DNA of 64,000 nt from JANQPX01 sp965204405. Lineage in GTDB: Bacteria; Pseudomonadota; Alphaproteobacteria; Geminicoccales; Geminicoccaceae. Shown piece by piece: positions 1 to 8,464 of the stretch; position 1 is the stretch's first letter; each line of letters starts with the position of its first letter. A model generated the notes under the pieces. The model was not told the DNA's origin and did no database searches. It saw nothing but the letters and a program-made list of their open reading frames with translations. The translations under genes and the position numbers were made by a program. Location: contig CBDBEN010000003.1 in the NCBI GenBank assembly GCA_965204405.1, positions 248,001 through 312,000 on the forward strand. Direction: 5' to 3'.

Positions 1-73
1 GGATGTAAAGCCCGAGATAGATCAGCGTGATGATCGCGATCACCGAGACGATGCCGATGTCGAGTGGCTGCAC
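1..73 (-). CDS. TRAP transporter large permease (DctM-like), N-terminal fragment
   Basis: Only the first 24 codons are inside the window; the gene runs off the left edge. I chose the GTG at 71-73 (minus strand); the upstream ATG at 117-119 is followed in frame by a TAG, so it cannot be the start. The encoded start, VQPLDIGIVSV followed by a hydrophobic stretch, fits the first membrane helix of DctM large permeases. It follows a DctQ-type small permease and a DctP-type binding protein in the same direction, the standard P-Q-M order of a TRAP system. The large permease is the ion-driven transport subunit in the inner membrane. The identity rests mostly on context because so little is visible. 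Confidence 0.7.
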   Translation of the reverse strand, partial: MQPLDIGIVSVIAIITLIYLGLYI

Positions 74-107
74 CGCCTAATACACCAAGAAATCGTGATC
101 GGAGATG

Positions 108-638
108 TCAAGTGTCATATCGGTTCGTCTCGTCCGTACCGGCGGCAGCCGGGCCGCCCAGAGCCTTCCCGATCCAGATCAGGCAGCAAAGAGTGGCACT
201 GAAGAAAATGACCAGCTTCACCGGCCACCAAGGGGCGGTAAAAATACCAGGCGTGCCAAAAAAGTCATCGGTCTCCCAGGCCTCGACGAACTCCGGCCAG
301 ATCGCGAAGGCGATCAGTGCCATCAAGGTGGCCGAGATCCCATTGATCGTCCGCCGCAACCATCGGGCGACCTCCGGATATCTTCCGGCAAGTACGACGA
401 GAAGGCCATCGGAGCGGGTCAGGCGATCTACGCGCACAACGTCCGGAAGCTGCAGAAAAACGATCAGCGCCATCGAGAACTGCACGACCTCGACCGATCC
501 ACGAAACGGCGCGCTGAAGACGCCGCGGGCAACCACATCGGCATTGACGATCGCGACCAGCGCCAGAACCATCAACGTGCCGCATAGATTAGCGGCGATG
601 GCAAGGCGATCGAGCGCTGGACGTAGCCTGGTCAGCAC
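108..638 (-). CDS. TRAP transporter small permease (DctQ family)
   Basis: The product has 176 residues, the usual DctQ size, with four hydrophobic segments at about residues 15-37, 49-66, 92-115 and 139-160. DctQ is the small integral-membrane subunit that pairs with DctM. The N-terminal pattern, a helix ending in NADVVARGVF followed by VEVVQFSMALIVFLQLP, is typical of the family. It lies 18 bp downstream of the binding-protein gene and 34 bp upstream of the dctM start, so the three are very probably one operon. The substrate cannot be read from this subunit. The neighbouring FAH-fold hydrolase suggests an organic acid, which is inference. Confidence 0.88.
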   Translation of the reverse strand: MLTRLRPALDRLAIAANLCGTLMVLALVAIVNADVVARGVFSAPFRGSVEVVQFSMALIVFLQLPDVVRVDRLTRSDGLLVVLAGRYPEVARWLRRTINGISATLMALIAFAIWPEFVEAWETDDFFGTPGIFTAPWWPVKLVIFFSATLCCLIWIGKALGGPAAAGTDETNRYDT

Positions 639-656
639 CGGATGCGGGCCGTCCGC

Positions 657-1745
657 TCAGTTGGCAAGCTCGCCAGCCCAGTCCCGGGCAGGCGTTTCGC
701 CGGCCGCCTTGAGCTTGTCGATATAGGCGAGGAGCATGTCGGAGCCAGGGGCACCCTGCTCATCAAGGCTCTTGGCCCATTCCACCGCGATGTTCGGCAT
801 CGACTGCGCCCATGCGGTCCGCTGCTCAGCCGAAAGCTCGACCACCTCGCCGCCGGCAGCCTTGAATTTTTCGAGGCTTGCTTCAGCCCTGGTCATCGCC
901 ACCTCGGCAACATGATCGCGATAAGCGATGGCGACGTCCTGCAGCACCGTCTGCACCTCCTCGGGCAGGCCGGCCCAGACATCCTTGTTGACAGTCACCG
1001 TCTTGGAGTTCACGGCACCCAGATTGGCCTTGAGCATGTAGGGGGCGACTTCGTGGATCTTGAAGGTCATCGCCGCCTCCGGCCAGAGCATTGCCTGGTC
1101 GACCACGCCGGTTTGCAGCATGTTGTAGAAATCGGTCAGGCCGCCGCGGACGCCTGCAGCGCCCAATCCCTCGAGATAACGAAGGTTGAAGCCAGCGCCG
1201 GCCAGTTTCTTTCCTTCGATATCACCAAGTGACGCGATCGGCTCGCGGCTGAACACCTGGTAGGTGTCGAGCACCACCCCGGTTGCCAGATAGACCTGGT
1301 TCTGGGCTTCAAGCTCGGCGGCCATCTGAGGAAATTCCTTTGCAATTTCATCCACCGCCTTGGCAACGATCCGCGCATCGGTCGAGATGAACGGCGTGAC
1401 GAAGGCGATCGCCTGGGATGGCAGCTTGGAATTATGAAAGACCGTGGTGACGATGCCGATATCGCCAAGCCCGAGCTTGATGCCTTCGAGCACGCCCTTG
1501 GGCTTCACGATGGTGCCACCGTAGGCTTCCTGCCATTCGATCTGGTGGTTGCCAGTCTCTTCGAGCCGCTTGTTGACTTCGGGAATGAAAAATTCGGAAA
1601 ACTCCTTCACCCACATGGCGCGGGCTGGATAGCCGTCGATCGCGATCAGCTTGATAGTGTCGGCACTAGCCTGGGCGGCGAGCGCTCCGAGCGCCGCGAC
1701 GGTGATAAAGGCTCTTGAGATCCAACAGCGAAATAGCGCTGACAT
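657..1745 (-). CDS. TRAP transporter substrate-binding protein (DctP family)
   Basis: This 362-residue protein starts with a Sec-type signal peptide (hydrophobic core about residues 11-25, likely cleavage after ASA at about residue 28). The mature part has DctP-family features: KGVLEGIKLGLGDIGIV in the first lobe, a conserved Arg-containing segment near GFNLRYLEGLG, and the later VNKDVWAGLPEEVQ element. It should bind the substrate in the periplasm and deliver it to the DctQ/DctM pair encoded immediately downstream. Ligand specificity is not evident, although most DctP proteins bind carboxylates through one conserved Arg. It is 64 bp downstream of the OsmC gene, in the same apparent operon. 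Confidence 0.9.
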   Translation of the reverse strand: MSALFRCWISRAFITVAALGALAAQASADTIKLIAIDGYPARAMWVKEFSEFFIPEVNKRLEETGNHQIEWQEAYGGTIVKPKGVLEGIKLGLGDIGIVTTVFHNSKLPSQAIAFVTPFISTDARIVAKAVDEIAKEFPQMAAELEAQNQVYLATGVVLDTYQVFSREPIASLGDIEGKKLAGAGFNLRYLEGLGAAGVRGGLTDFYNMLQTGVVDQAMLWPEAAMTFKIHEVAPYMLKANLGAVNSKTVTVNKDVWAGLPEEVQTVLQDVAIAYRDHVAEVAMTRAEASLEKFKAAGGEVVELSAEQRTAWAQSMPNIAVEWAKSLDEQGAPGSDMLLAYIDKLKAAGETPARDWAGELAN

Positions 1746-1809
1746 GATATTTGCCTCCCTTTCTTTCTTGCTTCAAAACCTAGCGCGATCACCGGGCCAC
1801 AAGGTGGCG

Positions 1810-2274
1810 TCAGTTCGTTTTTCGGTGCCAGTTTTCCACGACTTCCGTGCCCGCACAGCGGTACAGTTTCGCAAGCGGGCAATATTTCCCGACCTCGGCA
1901 GCCAACCTTAGGAGATCGTCATCCGACATGTCTCCATCGATCTCGATATCGAGGTCGACCCGATGAAACGGCACATCGATCTCCTCGCTCAAGGTGACGC
2001 CGCGGCGATCAAACGCACAGGTCGCGGCGATCTTCATGCTGCCGAGTTCAAGCCCAAGCTTTTTAGCGCATTTGTGGCCGATGACGTTGGTGCATCCGAT
2101 GAGCGCTGCAAGCGCCGTCTCCGTTGGTGACGGCCCTTCATTGGTGCCGCCGCGCTCCACCGGCTCATCGATCGAAAACGTCAGATCGCGCACCGTGATG
2201 TCGGCTTTGGAATGGGATGGGCATTGCCCCTCGGCCCGAAGCTCGACAACGGTTTTCATAATTGGTTTTGGCAT
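1810..2274 (-). CDS. OsmC family protein
   Basis: The product has 154 residues with the OsmC/Ohr fold signature. A first half carrying a GGTNEGPSPTE loop is followed by ALIGCTNVIGHKCAKKLG, holding the first conserved cysteine on the central helix. The second family cysteine is in the segment GKYCPLAKLYR near the C-terminus. Family members are small cytoplasmic proteins, several of which reduce organic hydroperoxides through this Cys pair. It sits between the FAH-family hydrolase and the TRAP binding protein on the same strand, so it is probably co-transcribed with them. A specific role with the imported substrate is not known to me. An additional Cys (TCAFDRRG) is present. Confidence 0.88.
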   Translation of the reverse strand: MPKPIMKTVVELRAEGQCPSHSKADITVRDLTFSIDEPVERGGTNEGPSPTETALAALIGCTNVIGHKCAKKLGLELGSMKIAATCAFDRRGVTLSEEIDVPFHRVDLDIEIDGDMSDDDLLRLAAEVGKYCPLAKLYRCAGTEVVENWHRKTN

Positions 2275-2316
2275 GTTTCCCTCCGGCTCCGGCTATATGA
2301 TGGCGGAGACAAGCGT

Positions 2317-3192
2317 TCACGTCGATGGTGGGGCCACTTCATCGATGACAGGGTTGCGCAGAACGCCGATTCCCTCAATTTCAGTTTCGACGATGTCGCC
2401 AGGCTTCAGCCACACCGGAGGCCGCCTTGCATGACCGACGCCCGGCGGCGTGCCCATCGCAACCATGTCGCCAGGCTCCAGGGTCATGACTTCAGAAAGG
2501 ATCGAGATGGTCTGATCCACCGGAAAGATCATGTCGGCCGTGCTGGCATCCTGCATCACCTCGCCATTGAGACGGGTCTGAATATGAAGGCCGGCGGCAC
2601 CGGCAGGCAGTTCGTCAGGCGTGACCACGACCGGACCGACGGCACCGGTTCCATCGAAATTCTTGCCCGGTGTCCATTGGTGCGTTTTTCGCTGGTAGTC
2701 GCGCACCGACCCGTCGTTAAACACGGTGTAGCCAAAAACATGGCCCAAAGCCTCGGCCCGGTCGATATGGCGTCCCCCCTTACCGATGATCACCATCAAC
2801 TCGGCCTCGTAGTCCAGGCGCTCCGAGCAAGCGGGGCGCACCAGAGGGGCTTCCGCTGGAATCATCGACGTCATGCTGCGCATGAACAAGGCCGGGTAGT
2901 CGGGAACATCGTACCCGCCCTCCTTGGCGTGATCTACATAGTTCAGCCCGAGGCAGACGATCTTGCCGCTCGCCTGCAAGGGCAAGAGCGGCTGGATATC
3001 ACCGGGCGCACCGGCCGGATCGGCGGCGGCAGAGAGCGCTCTTGCTTGATCCATTCCGGCACTGCCGGTCCTTGCCAGCATACTAAGGTCCGACCCGAGA
3101 TCGGGATCGATGGCGGTCAAATCGATCGCTTGCTCGCCGGCGAGAACATAAACAGCTGCCCCCCTGTTGGATTGCCCGACCATGAAACGCAT
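2317..3192 (-). CDS. Fumarylacetoacetate hydrolase (FAH) family protein
   Basis: The reading frame can be extended to 3255, but I place the start at the ATG at 3190-3192 because it has a Shine-Dalgarno AAGG about 8 nt upstream; the product is then 291 residues, normal for the family. FAH-fold metal ligands are visible: the motif RLDYEAELMVIIG supplies acidic ligands, followed by GYTVFNDGSVRDYQ and the catalytic-domain C-terminal segment MAMGTPPGVGHARRPPVWLKPGD. The family includes fumarylacetoacetases, acylpyruvases, oxaloacetate decarboxylases and 2-hydroxyhepta-2,4-diene-1,7-dioate isomerases. Which activity applies cannot be decided here. It leads the operon with the TRAP system, suggesting catabolism of the imported acid. 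Confidence 0.88.
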   Translation of the reverse strand: MRFMVGQSNRGAAVYVLAGEQAIDLTAIDPDLGSDLSMLARTGSAGMDQARALSAAADPAGAPGDIQPLLPLQASGKIVCLGLNYVDHAKEGGYDVPDYPALFMRSMTSMIPAEAPLVRPACSERLDYEAELMVIIGKGGRHIDRAEALGHVFGYTVFNDGSVRDYQRKTHQWTPGKNFDGTGAVGPVVVTPDELPAGAAGLHIQTRLNGEVMQDASTADMIFPVDQTISILSEVMTLEPGDMVAMGTPPGVGHARRPPVWLKPGDIVETEIEGIGVLRNPVIDEVAPPST

Positions 3193-3241
3193 ACCGCCAG
3201 CCTTTCTTATCTCATCGCATTGAGAAAAATTGACCATGATT

Positions 3242-3255
3242 TTGATAATTGTCAA
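3242..3255. promoter_or_regulatory. Palindrome in the divergent FAH/YciI intergenic region
   Basis: TTGATAATTGTCAA is a 14-bp palindrome with one mismatched pair, 50 bp upstream of the FAH-family start and about 80 bp upstream of the divergent YciI gene. The minus strand also reads TTGACA here, a possible -35 box for the leftward operon. It is a candidate operator. No adjacent regulator gene makes the binding protein obvious. Confidence 0.35.
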
Positions 3256-3334
3256 TTAATATCGATTTTTTACGCAAAGCAGGACAGCGCTGCTACACTG
3301 CTTCCATGATCAGGCTGAAGGGGAGTGCGCGATC

Positions 3335-3721
3335 ATGCCGAGCTGGAAAGATTATAAGGAAATTGCCAAATCACGAGGCGCATTGGCGCTGGAACTCTAT
3401 GTGATCCATTCGACGCCAAACGGCGATCAGGACCTGCTGAAATCGACGCTTCCGGCCCACCTCGACTATCAAAAGGCACTGGAAGCCAAAGGTACGCTGG
3501 TTCTCGCTGGCCCGCTATCGAATGAAACCGGCGAAGAGATGGAGGGCGCCGGCCTGATGGTCTACCGCGCGCCGTCCTTCGAGGAGGCAAGGTCCCTTGC
3601 CGAGGCGGACCCCATGCATAAAGCCGGCGCCCGTGTCTTCACGCTGCGCCGCTGGCTTATCAATGAAGGATCATTGAATATGACGCTGTCCTTGTCGACG
3701 CAGCGCGCCGTTTTTTCGTAG
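3335..3721 (+). CDS. YciI family protein
   Basis: The 128-residue product matches the YCII-related ferredoxin-like family: the N-terminal strand ALELYVIHSTPN, the His in LPAHLDYQKALEAKGTLVLAGPL (kept under the limit here as HLDYQKALEAKG), and the motif EARSLAEADPMHKAG, which contains the conserved Asp-Pro pair. These proteins are small, dimeric and mostly uncharacterised; some catalyse dehalogenation or dehydration of aromatic-ring products. It is divergent from the FAH/TRAP operon, so it may belong to the same catabolic function. The ATG follows GGGGAGTGCGCGATC, giving a credible ribosome binding site. The last about 20 residues extend beyond the usual domain. Confidence 0.8.
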   Translation: MPSWKDYKEIAKSRGALALELYVIHSTPNGDQDLLKSTLPAHLDYQKALEAKGTLVLAGPLSNETGEEMEGAGLMVYRAPSFEEARSLAEADPMHKAGARVFTLRRWLINEGSLNMTLSLSTQRAVFS

Positions 3722-4016
3722 ATCGACGCCAGATCAAATCATGTTCGGTCTTTGTCACCACCGGGAGGACTCACGAACAAGCTCGGCATGTCTCTTCAAC
3801 ATGACACATGCCCTTGATCATCGCGTAAATTGAGGAAGCCCACCGTAGGAAGTGAAATCATCTATTAATCATTTGTATTTATGCGATTGATTTCATCAAA
3901 AACCTGACCTTTGATCTGCATTTCTCTTTACAGGCATGACAGTCTCATGAAGCTTTTCGGCCATTCATGGGCTGACGCATGAATCTCTCGGATAATCCAA
4001 AGATGCGGACAGCCTA
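3722..4016. other. Intergenic region before the polysaccharide cluster
   Basis: This 295-bp stretch is markedly more AT-rich than the flanks at about 3840-3930 and probably holds the promoter of the glycosyltransferase cluster. It contains an 8-bp inverted repeat, TGAAATCA at 3853-3860 and TGATTTCA at 3888-3895. I see no gene with a convincing start in it. Confidence 0.4.
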
Positions 4017-5297
4017 TTGGGGAGATTCTTTTTCTTGCCGCCGCTCCGCATCACCCATCTTTCCCATAATGATCAAAAAGGTGGCGGCCCACTCGCCTGT
4101 TACCGGCTGCACCGTTCCCTCCTGGATCTTGGAACCCATAGCCGGATGTTGGTACTGGAAAGCCACCGTAGCGATCCAACGGTGGTCGAGGTCGATTCCG
4201 GGTTCAGCAGAATACCAATTCACCTCGCCGACCGACTGCCGCTTCGCCTCTACGGCAAACGTATGCCGGATCGCATCTGGTCACCTGGTTGCTTTGGAAT
4301 CGGTGGCCTGCAAGAGCATCCGCAGATCCGCGACAGCGATGTCATCGGCCTCTATTGGGTCAACGGAGGGTTTCTGTCGGTTAGCGGCATCGATCGCCTG
4401 CTTCAGCTGGGTAAGCCCGTGGTTTGGCGCCTTTCAGATCTTTGGCCGTTCACCGGCGGTTGTCATCACCCCGGAAGCTGCGATCGCTTCAAAGAAATGT
4501 GCGGGCAATGCCCCCAGCTTGGCAGCGATAGCGAGCACGATCTTTCTGCACGGCAGTTGCGGGAAAAGCGATGCTGGCGGACAGACCGCCTGACTATCGT
4601 TGCACCCAGTCGGTGGATTGCCGACCTTGCGGCCGAGAGCGCGTTGTTTCGCAATGCTCAAATCAGACACATTGCTACAGGCGTCGATCTCAGCATCTTC
4701 AAGCCCTGTTCGAAAGACGAGGCTCGGCAGCAGCTAGGCCTTCCGGCCAATCGCCGCCTTATTTTGTTCGGGGCCAACAATGCCGTTGGCAACCCTCGCA
4801 AAGGTTTTTCTCATCTCATTGATGCTCTGGATATCCTCATCGAGCGCGATCGGGTTCCCGATGTCGATCTGGTGGTGTTCGGAAGTGACAGTTCCTCTAA
4901 ACTCCCCCTTGACCTTCCTCTTCACGCGATGGGCGTGATCAATGAAGATGCAAAAATGGCGCTCCTCTACAGCGCAGCCGATCTATTCGTTTCGCCATCT
5001 CTCGAGGAAAACCTTCCGAACACCATTATCGAAGCGATGGCCTCCGGCACACCCGCCGTTGCCTTCGCGATTGGCGGCACCGGCGAATTGATCGAGCCCG
5101 GAGCAACTGGCTATCTAGCGACAGCAGGCGATAGCGAAGACCTCGCCGAAGGGCTCACAGCCGTGCTTGATGAGGCAATGTTCGAAGCGAGGATGGGACG
5201 AAGATCCCGGGATGCCATGGCTGCGAATCACGATCAGCGCATAGTCGCCAGACGCTATTTGGATTTGTATGATGAGATCCATGCCGATCAGGCTTGA
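4017..5297 (+). CDS. Glycosyltransferase, GT4-like
   Basis: This is a retaining GT-B glycosyltransferase of about 420 residues. The N-terminal domain begins RITHLSHNDQKGGGPLACYRLH, similar in style to GT4 enzymes that act on surface polysaccharides. The C-terminal domain carries the E-x7-E donor-site motif in SLEENLPNTIIEAMASG. Cysteines in GGCHHPGSCDRF and CGQCPQLG resemble a Cys-rich insertion seen in some WcaC-like enzymes. The start is uncertain: the frame opens with TTG at 4017, and another TTG at 4035 has GGGGAG 10 nt upstream. It is the first gene of the cluster ending at about 13.6 kb and likely adds one sugar of the exported glycan in the cytoplasm. Donor and acceptor are unknown. 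Confidence 0.85.
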   Translation: MGRFFFLPPLRITHLSHNDQKGGGPLACYRLHRSLLDLGTHSRMLVLESHRSDPTVVEVDSGFSRIPIHLADRLPLRLYGKRMPDRIWSPGCFGIGGLQEHPQIRDSDVIGLYWVNGGFLSVSGIDRLLQLGKPVVWRLSDLWPFTGGCHHPGSCDRFKEMCGQCPQLGSDSEHDLSARQLREKRCWRTDRLTIVAPSRWIADLAAESALFRNAQIRHIATGVDLSIFKPCSKDEARQQLGLPANRRLILFGANNAVGNPRKGFSHLIDALDILIERDRVPDVDLVVFGSDSSSKLPLDLPLHAMGVINEDAKMALLYSAADLFVSPSLEENLPNTIIEAMASGTPAVAFAIGGTGELIEPGATGYLATAGDSEDLAEGLTAVLDEAMFEARMGRRSRDAMAANHDQRIVARRYLDLYDEIHADQA

Positions 5298-5619
5298 AGC
5301 TACGTGGGTGATCATTCAAACTTATGGATCTTGCCCTGGGCAATAGCTACCGGAAAGTCTGCGACCGAAACGAATGGGCTGCACCAGGCATGGGAGAAAG
5401 CATGCGGCTGTAGCAAACAGAATCTCGCTATCATTCATGCAACAATACCCCATCGTTTTACTGTAGAGCAACTCTATAGCGCGATAAGCTCTTGCCCAAA
5501 GCGACTTCAGGCGTCAGGTTCAAAGACCGTTTCGAGACAGTCGGATAACCATCGAGCGTAGCTGCTTAATAGCCAGCAACAAGCGGCCAACAAACAATTT
5601 TCGAGGTAAGGAGCCTTCC
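5298..5619. other. Intergenic gap inside the polysaccharide cluster
   Basis: This 322-bp stretch between the first glycosyltransferase and the methyltransferase has lower GC than its surroundings. An 85-codon GTG-started frame lies at 5304-5561, but it has no recognisable domain and no good ribosome binding site, so I do not call it a gene. A decayed or deleted gene is possible. Confidence 0.4.
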
Positions 5620-6438
5620 ATGGCAAAGGGGGTGGCACTGAGTAGTGAACGCTTTGAGTTTGGCAGAAATTGGCAAGACTTCATCGAAAAACACTTTGGC
5701 CAGGAACGCGTCGATACGTCGAAGCAACATCTTCTTGAGTTCCTCGATGCCGATGATCTGAAAGGCAAGACTTTTTTGGATATTGGCTGTGGCAGTGGTT
5801 TGCATTCTCTGGCTGCCTTCCAGGCCGAAGCCACTCAAATTACCAGTTTCGATTATGATCCTAATTCAGTAAACAGTACGGAGGTATTGAAGCATTACGC
5901 TGGTAATCCCGCCCATTGGTCGCTGTCTCAAGGGTCTGTTTTGGATGCCGGCTTCATGTCGACACTCGAGCCAGCCGACATCGTTTATTCTTGGGGTGTT
6001 CTACATCACACCGGAAATGTTTGGCAGGCGGTAAAAAATGCTGCGGGACGCGTCAAACCTGGCGGCCAGTTCTATATTGCCCTGTATTCCGCGGATGTGC
6101 AAATCAACCCGTCCCCAGAGTTCTGGCTTGAATTGAAACAGCGATACATTGCTTCGTCGGTGCTTGGAAAGCGCATGATTGAACTTTGGTATATCTGGCG
6201 CTTCAGTTTGAATAAACGGATCTGGAATCTCCCCGGCTTGATCAAGCATATTAATGGCTATAAGTCGACGCGTGGCATGTCCTACTATACCGACGTCAAA
6301 GACTGGGTCGGCGGCTGGCCGATGGAATTTTGCTGGGATGCTGATGTAACGAGCCGGGTCGAGGCCATGGGGTTCAAACAGATCAAGATCGCGACCGGAC
6401 ACGCAAACACCGAATTCCTGTTTGTTCGCGAGAGCTGA
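5620..6438 (+). CDS. Class I SAM-dependent methyltransferase
   Basis: The product has 272 residues with a Rossmann methyltransferase core: motif I is FLDIGCGSGLHSLAA at about residue 53, motif II SFDYDPNS, and a post-motif segment DIVYSWGVLHHTGNVW that includes the common LHH sequence. The ATG follows GAGGTAAGGAGCCTTCC, a strong ribosome binding site. A C-terminal portion of about 100 residues rich in Trp and Tyr extends beyond the core and may recognise the acceptor. In a cluster of glycosyltransferases, AsnB and an ABC exporter, it may methylate a sugar or an amino-sugar precursor of the surface glycan. The substrate is not determined. It is separated by only 4 bp from the asnB start. Confidence 0.85.
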   Translation: MAKGVALSSERFEFGRNWQDFIEKHFGQERVDTSKQHLLEFLDADDLKGKTFLDIGCGSGLHSLAAFQAEATQITSFDYDPNSVNSTEVLKHYAGNPAHWSLSQGSVLDAGFMSTLEPADIVYSWGVLHHTGNVWQAVKNAAGRVKPGGQFYIALYSADVQINPSPEFWLELKQRYIASSVLGKRMIELWYIWRFSLNKRIWNLPGLIKHINGYKSTRGMSYYTDVKDWVGGWPMEFCWDADVTSRVEAMGFKQIKIATGHANTEFLFVRES

Positions 6439-6442
6439 CCGC

Positions 6443-8383
6443 GTGTGTGGATTTACAGGATTCATCGATCTGAAGAAGCGCTATAGCGCCCACGAGCTAA
6501 AGCGGCAGATCAACTCTATGGCCGATGCGCTTGCCGCTCGGGGGCCCGACGACAGTCATACCTGGACCGACGAAGCGGCTGGTGTTGCTTTAGGCTTCCG
6601 ACGGCTTGCTATTATCGATCTTTCGCCTGCTGGCCGTCAGCCCATGGTGTCGTCCGATGGACGCTACGTGGTCGCTTATAATGGCGAAGTCTACAATGGC
6701 GGCGAGATCAGGCCCCAGCTTCAGGCAGAAGGCGTTACGTTCCGCGGTCATTCTGATACGGAAGTGCTGCTCGAGGCCTCAACCAGGTTCGGGGTTGAGC
6801 AGGCGATCAATAATGCCGTCGGCATGTTCGCGGCCGCCATCTTTGACCGAAAGAATCGAGAGATTACGCTTTTTCGGGATCGCCTTGGTATCAAACCACT
6901 GTACTGGGCACGCATCGGAGATGTTCTGTTCTTTGGCTCGCAACCGAAATCGTTTTTTTCCCATCCGGATTGGCGAGCCGAGATCGACCTCGACAGTCTG
7001 GCCTCCTATTGCCGCTTCAGCGCCTTGCCGGCTCCTCTGTCGATTTTCCGAAATTGCCGCCAGCTTGCGCCCGGACGGCTTTTACGGATCAGTGCTGACG
7101 GCGCGGTAGAAGAGAAGAGTTATTGGGATCCGATCGATGTCGTCGGGGAGGCCATGGCGTCGCCGATTTCGGGCAGCGACGATGAACTGCTCGATGGGCT
7201 CGAACGCCAGCTGAGCGATGCGGTTTGCCAGCGCACGCGGGCAGACGTGCCGCTTGGCGCTTTCTTGTCCGGCGGGATTGATAGTTCGATCGTCGTCGCT
7301 CTTATGCAAGCTGCCTCCCATAGGCCGGTCAAGACCTTCTCAATCGGCTTCAACGAGGCGGGCTTTGATGAAGCGCCCTATGCGCGTCAGGTCGCGAACC
7401 ACCTTAGGACAGACCATCACGAGATTTATATCGAATCCGCCGTGGCGCGAGACGTCATAACAGATCTGCCGCAAATCTACGACGAACCTTTCGCCGATTC
7501 CTCGCAGATCCCAACCTATCTCGTCTCCAAAATGGCGAAAGCGCATGTAACAGTATGCCTTTCCGGAGACGGCGGCGATGAGCTTTTCGGCGGCTATAGC
7601 CGTTACATGCACACGATCGCGCACCTCGGAGACCCTGGCTACGTGCCCGCAATACTGCGACGGCCCATAGCCTATGTGGCACCGATGCTGTCGCCGAGAA
7701 ATTGGGACCGGCTGGCCCGCCTGCTACCACAACGATACCGACCCATTGCTTTCGGCGAACGGCTCCATCGCGTGGCCGACCGCCTGCGGCCAGACTGGCC
7801 GGATCGCTTCTATCTCAACCAGATGAGCCATTGGGTAGAGCCCACAAGCTTGGTTAATGGAAGTCGTGAGCGATTGGCAGATGTCTGGACGGGAGCCGCA
7901 AGCGCGCTGCATCCGGACTTTCATGATCGGATGCAATTTATCGATATGGTCAGCTATCTTCCCCATGACATACTGACCAAGGTCGACCGAGCCAGTATGG
8001 CGGTCGGCTTGGAGGCACGTGTGCCGTTGCTCGACCATCGGGTGGTCGAGTATAGCTGGCGCTTGCCGAAACGCATGAAGGTCAGAGACGGTGTCTCGAA
8101 ATGGGCGCTACGTCAAATCCTCTACCGTCACGTTCCGAAAACAATGATCGAAAGACCGAAGATGGGATTCGGCATTCCGCTCCATGAATGGTTGCGAGGG
8201 CCGCTTCGGGAATGGGCGGAAGACCTCCTGAACGAACGCCGGTTAAAGGAGGAGGGGATTTTTGACCCTCATCCAATTCGTGAGCGTTGGGATCAGCATA
8301 TCTCCGGTGACGTCGACTGGCACTATCCGCTCTGGACCATACTCATGTTCCAAGCCTGGAAAAAGCATTGGTGCATAACGTAA
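6443..8383 (+). CDS. asnB: Asparagine synthase (glutamine-hydrolysing)
   Basis: I place the start at the GTG at 6443 because the next codon is the Cys of VCGFTGF: class II glutamine amidotransferases need a Cys at position 2 exposed after Met removal. The frame is open further upstream but that would bury the nucleophile. The 646-residue product has the N-terminal Ntn glutaminase domain (RGPDDSHTW, AYNGEVYN, SDTEVLLE, FRDRLGIKPLYW) and the C-terminal synthetase domain with the PPi-loop SGGIDSSIVVALM and GDGGDELFGGY. It hydrolyses glutamine and amidates a carboxylate such as aspartate using ATP. AsnB-type enzymes in polysaccharide clusters often amidate uronic acids of the glycan; that role is inference from the neighbours. 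Confidence 0.93.
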   Translation: MCGFTGFIDLKKRYSAHELKRQINSMADALAARGPDDSHTWTDEAAGVALGFRRLAIIDLSPAGRQPMVSSDGRYVVAYNGEVYNGGEIRPQLQAEGVTFRGHSDTEVLLEASTRFGVEQAINNAVGMFAAAIFDRKNREITLFRDRLGIKPLYWARIGDVLFFGSQPKSFFSHPDWRAEIDLDSLASYCRFSALPAPLSIFRNCRQLAPGRLLRISADGAVEEKSYWDPIDVVGEAMASPISGSDDELLDGLERQLSDAVCQRTRADVPLGAFLSGGIDSSIVVALMQAASHRPVKTFSIGFNEAGFDEAPYARQVANHLRTDHHEIYIESAVARDVITDLPQIYDEPFADSSQIPTYLVSKMAKAHVTVCLSGDGGDELFGGYSRYMHTIAHLGDPGYVPAILRRPIAYVAPMLSPRNWDRLARLLPQRYRPIAFGERLHRVADRLRPDWPDRFYLNQMSHWVEPTSLVNGSRERLADVWTGAASALHPDFHDRMQFIDMVSYLPHDILTKVDRASMAVGLEARVPLLDHRVVEYSWRLPKRMKVRDGVSKWALRQILYRHVPKTMIERPKMGFGIPLHEWLRGPLREWAEDLLNERRLKEEGIFDPHPIRERWDQHISGDVDWHYPLWTILMFQAWKKHWCIT

Positions 8384-8464
8384 GCATGGTGCCGAATTCT
8401 TGGGTAACTGCAGCGCATGTAGCGAACAGCTGATGATCTTGTTAGAAACACCCGCGGGCATAGC

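Noticed and set aside
5304..5561. 85-codon frame between the first glycosyltransferase and methyltransferase
   Set aside because: No ribosome binding site, no domain and composition unlike a gene.
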